From positions 1 to 15,917 of the forward strand of contig CAZRKH010000109.1 in the NCBI GenBank assembly GCA_964600785.1: a stretch of 15,917 nt of DNA. Direction: 5' to 3'. The DNA is from M30B53 sp964600785. Lineage in GTDB: Bacteria > Planctomycetota > Planctomycetia > Pirellulales > UBA1268. The stretch's first letter is position 1, and each line of letters opens with the position of its first letter. Made by a program: the position numbers and the translations under genes. Below are positions 1 to 7,689 of the stretch, one piece after another. A model generated the notes under the pieces. That model did not search any database. It was given only the letters and a program-made list of their open reading frames with translations, and was not told where the DNA came from.

Positions 1-1308
<1,308 letters not shown>

Positions 1309-1381
1309 GAGCGATCTCCAGAGACGTGTTTCGTCGGTCGGCGGGCCGCGGCACAGCCCGCCGAGCCTCTTCGCCGAGCCT

Positions 1382-1406
1382 AGCAGACTATAGGAACATG
1401 TCTGCT
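1382..1406. promoter_or_regulatory. Inverted repeat with candidate ilvD -10 in the ilvD/kinase divergent region
   Basis: AGCAGAC (1382-1388) and GTCTGCT (1400-1406) are perfect 7-nt inverted arms around an 11-nt AT-richer centre. On the minus strand, TATAGT (1392-1387) inside the repeat resembles a sigma70 -10 about 80 nt upstream of the ilvD start. No good -35 is visible at the expected distance. The arrangement would suit an operator overlapping the ilvD promoter, but that is inference from one site. Confidence 0.35.
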
Positions 1407-1503
1407 GCCGCAGGCCACGGGTGTTTCTCGGCAGAATACCGACAACCCGCATCACCCGCAGCGACGATTGTGGGCTACGATAGAGAGGGGAGAACCGAGA
1501 CCG

Positions 1504-3078
1504 ATGGCCGAACGTGAAGGCAGCCGCCGCAGGCCGGCAAACCAGCTGACGCCCGATTTCCTGAGGGTCCTGAGGGCCAGCGGGCTCGTCGACGCTGCCC
1601 AACTCGAGCCGCTGCTGGCTCCCTTCGCGGAGGAGACCGGCCCGGTTCCCGAACAGCTTCTTGCGGCCTTGATCGAGGACGGCCGCCTGACGCGGTGGCA
1701 GCTCGGCCACCTGCGGAAGGGGAAATACAAGGGCTTTCGCCTGGGGAAGTACACCCTCCTCGACCTGCTCGGTGCCGGCGGCATGGGAAGTGTGTACCTC
1801 GCCGAACATGCCACGCTCGGCCACAAGGTGGCGATCAAGGTGCTGCCCGAGAAGAGTGTGGAAAAGACATCCTTCCTCGCGCGTTTTCGCCGCGAGGCGC
1901 GGGCGGCGGCCAATCTCAACCATCCCAACATCGCCCGGGCGGTCGATATCGACAACGCCGGACAGGTGCACTTCATGGTCATGGAGTATGTCGAGGGCAC
2001 TGACCTCCATGGGAGGGTCAAGCAGGACGGACCGTTGGGTATCCACGAGGCGATCGACTTCATCCGGCAGGCGGCCGCCGGGCTTGACTACGTGCACGAC
2101 GAGGGCTTCGTGCACCGCGACATCAAGCCGGCCAACCTGATGGTCAATGCCCGCGGTCTCTTGAAGATTCTCGACCTCGGCCTGGCCCTCCTCAAGGACG
2201 ACGACGAAGAGGCCTCACTCACCAAGAAGCACAAGGAGAATGTGCTGGGAACCGCCGACTATCTGGCCCCCGAACAGTCGCGAAACAGCCACACGGCCGA
2301 CAAGCGGTCCGACATCTACAGTCTCGGCTGCACCTTCCACTACCTGCTGGTGGGCAAGCCGCCGTTCTCGGAGGGCAAGGCCGTTGAACGCATTCGGGCC
2401 CACCGCGACCAGCCACCGCCGAACCTCCTCGAAGCCCGCTCCGACGTTCCGCCCGAGATCGCGGAACTCTATCTGCGGATGATGGAGAAGCATCCCGAGG
2501 CCCGGCCGCAGACGGCCGGCGAGGTGGCCGAGGCCCTTGGCAGTTGGCTGGCGAGAAACAAGCCTCCGGCAAAGCGAGCGGCCGCCGGGTCGTCGACACC
2601 CAAAAAACGGCCCCCCATTCGCCGCGGGTCTCCAGCCGACACCGCCCGCATCGGGCGGCCGCGGGTGGCCGTTCGCTCCGGGCCGGGATCGAGCGGGTCG
2701 CTGCCGCGAGGATCGTCCACAAGCGGGCTCGATTTGGGCAGCGGCATCTCCAGCCGCTCGTCGATCTCCCTGACCACCACCCCGCCCCCTTCCAGCGGCA
2801 GCCGCGGCACGGTTCCCTCGCCGAGGTCGGGCCGCCGTGGCGACGCCGCCGCGGCCAAGCCTTCGCTGTTCACCCGGCTGGCGGCGGTTTTGCCCGGCCG
2901 CAGACCGGGCCTGCCCGCCACGGTGCAGCCCGAGCGGCAGCCCGCCGAGGCTCGCCGCCGCAGGTCGCTGCTGGGCCGGCTCTGGCTCGGTCAGCCGATC
3001 GGCCTGTGGCTGGCGATGGTCGGGATCCTGGTGCTGATCGGCGTGCTGGCGGCGTTCGTGCTGCAGCAGCAACAGTAG
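1504..3078 (+). CDS. Membrane-anchored Hanks-type Ser/Thr protein kinase (PknB-like)
   Basis: This 524-residue protein kinase should phosphorylate Ser/Thr on cytoplasmic partners. Residues about 15-80 form a helical N-terminal segment with LTRWQL, seen before the catalytic domain in many planctomycete kinases. The kinase domain spans about 83-355: glycine loop GAGGMGSV, catalytic Lys112 in VAIKV, HRDIKPAN with Asp206, DLG (in place of DFG) with Asp224, and APEQ in the activation segment. These residues suggest an active enzyme. A Ser/Arg/Pro/Gly-rich low-complexity tail follows, then one hydrophobic helix at about 501-520 and a terminal QQQQ. There is no sensor domain beyond the helix. The ATG at 1504 is chosen because GAGGGGAG (1485-1492) precedes it by 11 nt; an in-frame TTG at 1468 is less likely. 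The stop lies 9 nt from the convergent surE stop. Its substrate cannot be told from the window. Confidence 0.93.
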   Translation: MAEREGSRRRPANQLTPDFLRVLRASGLVDAAQLEPLLAPFAEETGPVPEQLLAALIEDGRLTRWQLGHLRKGKYKGFRLGKYTLLDLLGAGGMGSVYLAEHATLGHKVAIKVLPEKSVEKTSFLARFRREARAAANLNHPNIARAVDIDNAGQVHFMVMEYVEGTDLHGRVKQDGPLGIHEAIDFIRQAAAGLDYVHDEGFVHRDIKPANLMVNARGLLKILDLGLALLKDDDEEASLTKKHKENVLGTADYLAPEQSRNSHTADKRSDIYSLGCTFHYLLVGKPPFSEGKAVERIRAHRDQPPPNLLEARSDVPPEIAELYLRMMEKHPEARPQTAGEVAEALGSWLARNKPPAKRAAAGSSTPKKRPPIRRGSPADTARIGRPRVAVRSGPGSSGSLPRGSSTSGLDLGSGISSRSSISLTTTPPPSSGSRGTVPSPRSGRRGDAAAAKPSLFTRLAAVLPGRRPGLPATVQPERQPAEARRRRSLLGRLWLGQPIGLWLAMVGILVLIGVLAAFVLQQQQ

Positions 3079-3087
3079 CCGCGGTGT

Positions 3088-3870
3088 TCAGGAGGCTGCC
3101 GCCGCCGGCCCCAGCCGCCAGGAACGAGCCGCGAGCGACTCGATCGCCTCGCGACGGGTGAGATCGAACTGCAGGGGCGTCACGGTCACCGCCCCGGCGG
3201 CGAGGGCCGTCACGTCGGAGGCATCGGGGGAGGGGGGCGGCGGTGGCTCATTGGTCGCCCAAAAGTAGGCTCGGCCACGCGGATCGACCCGCCGCTCGAA
3301 CGCCTCGCCGTAGCGGGCCACGCTCATCGGCACGATTCGCACCTCCGGCTCCCGCCGGTGCAGGGCGGCGGTTGGAATGTTGACGTTGAAGAGGCTGCCG
3401 GCAGCCGGGGCGGTCTCGAGGATGCCGCGGATCACCTCGATCGCGATCTCGGCGGCCCGGCCGAACTCGGCGTGGTCGTCCCATTCCAGCGACACGGCGA
3501 TGCTCGTGATCCCGAAGAAGGCCCCCTCGATCGCGGCCGCCACCGTACCGGAATAGAGCACGTTGATCCCGGCGTTGAGCCCGCCGTTGATGCCGCTCAC
3601 CACGAGATCGGGCCGTTGCGGGCAGAACTCGGCGATGCCCAGTTTCACCGAATCGGCCGGGCTGCCATCGACCGCCCAGCCCCGGCTGCGGTCGCCGTCG
3701 AAGACCTCCTTGGCCGTCAGCGGCGTGAGAAAGGTGATCGCATGGCCCACGCCGCTCTGCTCGGTGGCCGGCGCCACCACGGTCACGTCACCGAGGGTTC
3801 TCAAGGGACCCTCGATTGAGCCCAGGCCGGGGGCGTAGATGCCATCGTCGTTGGTCAGCAGGATCCGCAT
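3088..3870 (-). CDS. surE: 5'/3'-nucleotidase SurE
   Basis: SurE is a metal-dependent survival-protein nucleotidase that removes phosphate from nucleoside 5'- and 3'-monophosphates in the cytoplasm. The protein has 260 residues, a normal length. It opens MRILLTNDDG, with the metal ligands Asp8 and Asp9, followed by Ser39 in EQSGVGH and Asn95 in SGINGG; these are the classic SurE metal-site positions. GSPADSVKLGI and NVLYSGTVAAA are also family signatures. The start is set by a strong GGAGGAG (complement of 3874-3880), 3 nt before ATG. The open frame continues upstream to 4116, but that part overlaps the guaA start and lacks family similarity. The C-terminal tail after the conserved domain is proline- and alanine-rich. 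It is divergent from guaA, so two purine-nucleotide genes share one upstream region; any regulatory link is inference. Confidence 0.95.
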   Translation of the reverse strand: MRILLTNDDGIYAPGLGSIEGPLRTLGDVTVVAPATEQSGVGHAITFLTPLTAKEVFDGDRSRGWAVDGSPADSVKLGIAEFCPQRPDLVVSGINGGLNAGINVLYSGTVAAAIEGAFFGITSIAVSLEWDDHAEFGRAAEIAIEVIRGILETAPAAGSLFNVNIPTAALHRREPEVRIVPMSVARYGEAFERRVDPRGRAYFWATNEPPPPPSPDASDVTALAAGAVTVTPLQFDLTRREAIESLAARSWRLGPAAAAS

Positions 3871-3910
3871 GAACTCCTCCAATGGTGCATGGCTGGCCGA
3901 CGGGCCGCTC

Positions 3911-3916
3911 ACTATA
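3911..3916 (-). promoter_or_regulatory. Candidate -10 box for surE
   Basis: Read on the minus strand, TATAGT resembles a sigma70 -10 and sits about 40 nt upstream of the surE ATG, a plausible leader length. No convincing -35 was found 16-18 nt further upstream. The same TATAGT hexamer occurs upstream of ilvD. Confidence 0.3.
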
Positions 3917-3948
3917 GCAGCCGCGGCAAAAACCTGTGGATGCCACCC

Positions 3949-3978
3949 TTCAACGACCGCTTCCAAGACCGCTATACT
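3949..3978 (+). promoter_or_regulatory. Candidate guaA promoter
   Basis: TATACT at 3973-3978 differs by one base from the -10 consensus and lies 28 nt upstream of the guaA GTG. A weak -35-like TTCAAC (3949-3954) is 18 nt further upstream. It is in the 136-nt divergent gap with surE. Identified by eye only. Confidence 0.4.
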
Positions 3979-3995
3979 CCGGGGCTTCCTTCTCC

Positions 3996-4009
3996 GGGAG
4001 CCCAGCGTG
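3996..4009 (+). promoter_or_regulatory. Ribosome binding site deciding the guaA GTG start
   Basis: GGGAG at 3996-4000 is followed by a 6-nt spacer and GTG at 4007-4009. The reading frame is open much further upstream, with an ATG at 3839, but that extension would overlap the coding part of surE and has no GuaA similarity. The GTG gives a protein of normal length. Confidence 0.65.
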
Positions 4010-5602
4010 GACACGACAACCGACACCACCGCCCCACTCACCGCCCCGACCGCCCGCCGCGTCACCGACGAGCGGGTGCTGGTCCTCGACTTCGGCTCGC
4101 AATACGCCCAGCTCATCGCCCGGCGAATTCGCGAGCAGCACGTCTACTGCGAGATCGTGCGGCACGATCTGCCGCTCTCGAGGATTCTCGAGATGAACCC
4201 GGCCGGGCTGGTGCTCTCGGGAGGTCCGGCGAGCGTCTACGCCGAGGATGCCCCTCGCTGCGATCCGGCGATCTTCGCGAGCGGACTGCCGGTACTGGGC
4301 ATCTGCTACGGCATGCAGCTGGCGTGCACGGCCCTCGGCGGGCGGGTCGGCGGGGCGACCACTCGCGAGTACGGCCGGGCGATGCTCGATCGTGTCGAGG
4401 CCGACCTGCTGCTCGCCGGCGTGCCCGACTCCAGCGAGGTCTGGATGAGCCACGGCGACCAGGTCACCGAGGTGAGCGATGACTTCGAACTGCTTGCCCG
4501 CACGCCGACCTGCCCGCTGGCGGCGGTGCGACACCGCCGGCTGCCGGTGTACGGTTTGCAGTTCCATCCCGAGGTGACCCACACGACCCACGGCGGCACG
4601 ATCCTGGCCAACTTTCTCAAGTCGGCCTGCGGCTGTACCGGTCGCTGGAGGCTCGAGGACTTCGCCGAGGCGGCGATCGAGGAGACCCGCGAACGGGTCG
4701 GCGAGGGGCGGGTGATCTGCGGGCTCTCCGGCGGCGTCGACTCGGCGGTCGTGGCGGCCTTGCTCTCGCGGGCGATCGGCGACCGCCTCTCCTGCATCCT
4801 CGTCGACAACGGCCTGCTGCGGAAGAACGAGGTGGCCGCCGTGATCGACGAGTTCACCACCCACTTCAAGACCGATCTGCATGTCGTTCGCGGCGAGGAC
4901 CGCTTCCTCGAGGTGCTCGCGGGGGTTACCGAGCCCCAGGAGAAGCGGCGTCGGATCGGCAAGGCCTTCGTGGAATGCTTCACCGAGGAGGCTGCCCGCA
5001 TCGAGGGCGTCGGGTTTTTGGCGCAGGGCACGCTCTATCCCGACGTGATCGAGAGCGGCGCCGCAGCCGACGGCCCGGCAGCCACGATCAAGCTGCACCA
5101 CAACGTCGGCGGGCTGCCGGAAGACCTCGAGTTCGAGCTTGTCGAGCCGCTCCGCGACCTCTTCAAGGACGAGGTTCGCCAACTCGGACTGCAGCTTGGC
5201 CTGCCCGAACAGGTCGTCTGGCGGCATCCCTTCCCCGGCCCGGGGCTGGCGGTGCGATGCCTTGGCGAGGTCACCAGGCCGCGTCTGGAGACCCTCAGGG
5301 AGGCCGATCAAATCGTGCTCGAGGAGATCGCCCGAGCCGGGCTATCCCGCAAGGTCTCCCAGGCCTTCGCAGTCCTGCTGCCGGTGCAGAGCGTGGGCGT
5401 GATGGGCGATGCCCGCACCTACGACGACGTGCTCGCCGTGCGGGCGGTGGAAACGGAGGATTTCATGACCGCTGACTGGAGTCACCTGCCCTACGAGGTG
5501 CTCGCAGCGATTTCGAGCCGGGTCATCAACGAGGTCCGCGGCGTGAACCGCGTGGTCTACGACATCTCGTCCAAGCCGCCCGCCACGATCGAGTGGGAAT
5601 GA
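4007..5602 (+). CDS. guaA: GMP synthase (glutamine-hydrolysing)
   Basis: GuaA makes GMP from XMP using ATP and ammonia released from glutamine, the last step of de novo guanine nucleotide synthesis. The protein has 531 residues, normal for the single-chain enzyme. The N-terminal class I glutamine amidotransferase domain (about 23-215) carries Cys100 in GICYGMQ, His187 and Glu189 in QFHPEV. The ATP-pyrophosphatase domain follows, with the SGGVDS P-loop at about 241-246. The C-terminal dimerisation and XMP-binding domain ends in KPPATIEWE, the usual GuaA terminus. The first about 20 residues are a Thr/Pro-rich extension before DERVLVLDFGSQY. The GTG start is supported by GGGAG. The next gene starts 142 nt downstream. 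Confidence 0.97.
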   Translation: MDTTTDTTAPLTAPTARRVTDERVLVLDFGSQYAQLIARRIREQHVYCEIVRHDLPLSRILEMNPAGLVLSGGPASVYAEDAPRCDPAIFASGLPVLGICYGMQLACTALGGRVGGATTREYGRAMLDRVEADLLLAGVPDSSEVWMSHGDQVTEVSDDFELLARTPTCPLAAVRHRRLPVYGLQFHPEVTHTTHGGTILANFLKSACGCTGRWRLEDFAEAAIEETRERVGEGRVICGLSGGVDSAVVAALLSRAIGDRLSCILVDNGLLRKNEVAAVIDEFTTHFKTDLHVVRGEDRFLEVLAGVTEPQEKRRRIGKAFVECFTEEAARIEGVGFLAQGTLYPDVIESGAAADGPAATIKLHHNVGGLPEDLEFELVEPLRDLFKDEVRQLGLQLGLPEQVVWRHPFPGPGLAVRCLGEVTRPRLETLREADQIVLEEIARAGLSRKVSQAFAVLLPVQSVGVMGDARTYDDVLAVRAVETEDFMTADWSHLPYEVLAAISSRVINEVRGVNRVVYDISSKPPATIEWE

Positions 5603-5732
5603 AGCCCCGGGCCCACGCAGGCCACAGACTCGACCCAGTTTGCCGGAGCGGCATTCCTGGCAGGACCGTTAGGACGCCTACGAGCCGTCGCCGATTTTCG
5701 ACCTGGGGGCGGTGCGTCCCCGGAGGATTCGC

Positions 5733-5747
5733 GAGGGGGATTTCGTG
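5733..5747 (+). promoter_or_regulatory. Ribosome binding site and GTG start of the first porin
   Basis: GAGGGGGA (5733-5740) lies 4 nt before GTG at 5745-5747. The upstream in-frame GTG at 5712 has a poorer context and adds 11 residues before the signal peptide. The later start is preferred with moderate confidence. Confidence 0.5.
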
Positions 5748-7394
5748 CCGAAGGCAGCCTCGAGGCCGTGTTCGTCGGGCCGACACATCCGCCGACAGGC
5801 TCGGCTGGTGATCATCGCGGTGGGATGCCTGGCCTGGGCTCTGGCCGGGGCGACCAGCCATGGCGAGCCAGGCGGGCCGCAGCCGCTGCCACCGCCGCGG
5901 CCCCGGGAATCGACCGTCCCGCCGCCGATCGATCTCGAGCCTCCCGAGGGCCTGGCCACCGCAGACGCCATGGAGGTCGTGCCGCTTCCTGAGCCGCTGG
6001 TGGTCGGCTCCCGGCCCTCGCTCTCCGCCCGCTGGGATCACGGGCTGGTGCTCGAATCGCCGGGCCGCGACTTCGGCATCCGCTTCGGCGGCCGCGTGCA
6101 GATGGATGTCTCGGCCTTCACCGCCGGGCCGGGTCCGAACCTGCCACCGGCCGCCGGTGGCCTCAACCCGCCGCTGAGCGGTGCAACCAACTTCCGCCGG
6201 GCGCGGCTGCGGGCCGAGGGCAGGCTGCAGGAGGTCTGCGACTGGGCCACGGAGTTTGACTTCGCCAACCAGATGACCTCGTTCAACGCCTCCTTCCCGA
6301 CCCTCGGCGGCAACGGCACGCTGCCGGCCATGAAGGATCTCTGGCTGCAAATCCGGGAGCTGCCCTGGCTGGGCACGCTGCGGGTCGGCAACCAGAAGGA
6401 CCCCTACGGCTTCGAGCATGTCGGTGACAGCCGCTGGCTGAATTTCATGGAGCGGTCGTTCAACCAGGATGCCTTCGAGGGGCCCTTCAACGACGGCTAC
6501 CTGCCGGGGATCCAGCTGCTCAACCGCACCGATGACGGCCGGGTCGCCTGGTATCTCGGCGAGTTCAAAAACACGGCCAACCCCTTCGGCTTTGCCGACT
6601 CCAACGGCGGCAGCCAGACGGTCGGCCGCGTCGTGGTCCTGCCGGTCTACGAGGAGGAGACCGGCAGGCTGCTGCACCTGGGCCTCTCGGGCCGCACGAT
6701 GGGCCTCGCCCAGCTTCCCACCACGCTTGACGAGAGCGGCCGCCCGGCCGGACCGTTCATTCCGGCCGTCCGCTTCCGCAGCCGCGGCGACATCCGCAAC
6801 GGACCGCCGGGGCCCCTCAACTCGATCTATGCCGACTCCGGCCTGCTCGGCGGCAGCTGGCAGAACATGCTCGGCGTCGAGTTTGCCGCCAACGACGGTC
6901 CGCTCTCGCTGCAGGCGGAATACTTCGGCTCCTGGCTTTACGACGCCACGACCACCGGGGTCGACCCGGTCAACGCCGGCTTCCAGCCAGCCCCCGGCAC
7001 GCAGCTGGGCACGGTCTTCTACCAGGGCGGCTATCTCGAGGCGCTCTGGTTTCTCACCGGTGAGAGCCGGGGCTACGACCTGAATGCCTCACGGTTTTCA
7101 CGGCCGGTGCCGCGGAGCAATTTTTACAGCCTCCGCGACGGCAGCGGTCGGGTGATCACCAGCGAAGGGGCCTGGCAGGCGGGCATTCGCTACAACTATC
7201 TCTGCCTGTCCGATGGGGAGGTCAACGGCGGGGTGCTCAACGGGGTGACCCTGGGGCTCAACTGGCTCCTCAACCCCAACGCACGGGTCTATTTCAATTA
7301 CGACTTCACGTACCGCGACTTCGTCAATGCCGCCGGCTTTGACGGCAGCGGCGGCATCAACGGTTTTGGCGTTCGGATGGCGTTCGACTTCTGA
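5745..7394 (+). CDS. OprO/OprP-like outer-membrane porin, first of two paralogues
   Basis: This predicted beta-barrel porin of 549 residues resembles the phosphate-selective porin O/P family, which forms channels for small anionic solutes; the actual substrate is unknown. A basic start (RRQAR) followed by a hydrophobic stretch (LVIIAVGCLAWALAGA) is a signal peptide, then comes a proline-rich linker to about residue 85. The barrel begins near residue 93 with family-like blocks: FGGRVQMDVSAF, GATNFRRARLRAEG, TEFDFANQM, RVGNQKDPYGFEH and NFMERSFNQDAF. The last residue is Phe (MAFDF), the usual outer-membrane insertion signal. A close paralogue follows 295 nt downstream. No terminator with a T-run is seen in either flank. 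Alternative start GTG 5712. Confidence 0.86.
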   Translation: MPKAASRPCSSGRHIRRQARLVIIAVGCLAWALAGATSHGEPGGPQPLPPPRPRESTVPPPIDLEPPEGLATADAMEVVPLPEPLVVGSRPSLSARWDHGLVLESPGRDFGIRFGGRVQMDVSAFTAGPGPNLPPAAGGLNPPLSGATNFRRARLRAEGRLQEVCDWATEFDFANQMTSFNASFPTLGGNGTLPAMKDLWLQIRELPWLGTLRVGNQKDPYGFEHVGDSRWLNFMERSFNQDAFEGPFNDGYLPGIQLLNRTDDGRVAWYLGEFKNTANPFGFADSNGGSQTVGRVVVLPVYEEETGRLLHLGLSGRTMGLAQLPTTLDESGRPAGPFIPAVRFRSRGDIRNGPPGPLNSIYADSGLLGGSWQNMLGVEFAANDGPLSLQAEYFGSWLYDATTTGVDPVNAGFQPAPGTQLGTVFYQGGYLEALWFLTGESRGYDLNASRFSRPVPRSNFYSLRDGSGRVITSEGAWQAGIRYNYLCLSDGEVNGGVLNGVTLGLNWLLNPNARVYFNYDFTYRDFVNAAGFDGSGGINGFGVRMAFDF

Positions 7395-7689
7395 CTCGTC
7401 TGCGAAAAGCCGCCGAATTCCCCTCGCCGACGCGGCCCTCGCCCCCCGCCACCGTTCCGCCGCTTTTCTCGACCCACCACAAAACCCCTCCTGGGTGGGG
7501 TGCGTGGCTGCAGCGGCGCAAAATACGGAAACTTTTTCCCAGCCCGCCAAAATTCTCAAATCCTAATAAAAGGATCAGGGGCCAAGCTCCGATGACTCAT
7601 GCCACGTGGCAAGGTTTGACGATCAGGCAAAGTCTGCCGGATCGGACGACCCTGCCGGTGCCAGGTGATCTCCGGAGGTTGTGCCCCCC
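7395..7689. other. 295-nt intergenic region upstream of the second porin
   Basis: No gene was found. The first 100 nt are C-rich and contain a weak dyad, CCCACC (7473-7478) with GGTGGG (7494-7499), without a T-run. From 7520 to 7575 base composition shifts to A/T-rich, with two short hairpins: GGAAA-CTT-TTTCC (7527-7539) and ATCCT-AATAAA-AGGAT (7560-7575). This is the likely promoter zone of the second porin, although no clear -35/-10 pair could be picked. The 12-nt palindrome TGCCACGTGGCA (7600-7611) follows. GGAGG at 7674-7678 is the ribosome binding site. Confidence 0.4.
7601..7610. promoter_or_regulatory. GCCACGTGGC palindrome, copy 1 (upstream of the second porin)
   Basis: This perfect palindrome, 12 nt when the flanking T and A are counted, ends 79 nt before the ATG of the second porin. 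The identical decamer occurs upstream of ispH at a similar distance. It looks like a binding site for a dimeric regulator. The regulator is unknown. Confidence 0.4.

Noticed and set aside
3950..5311. 453-codon open frame on the minus strand
   Set aside because: It is the antisense shadow of guaA in GC-rich DNA, with no domain and no ribosome site.
5641..5653. TGCCG-GAG-CGGCA hairpin after guaA
   Set aside because: The 5-bp stem has no following T-run, so it is not supported as a terminator.
5526..6677. 383-codon open frame on the minus strand
   Set aside because: It is antisense to the end of guaA and the first porin, and its composition is typical of a shadow frame.
7473..7501. CCCACC/GGTGGG and ACCCC/GGGGT dyads after the first porin
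   Set aside because: The stems are short and compete with each other, with no T-run on either strand; noted only in the intergenic entry.
7616..7678. Possible riboswitch (GGCAAAGTCTGCC stem and TGCCGG repeats before the second porin)
   Set aside because: Parts recall c-di-GMP-I aptamers, but the conserved core and paired helices could not be assembled by eye.
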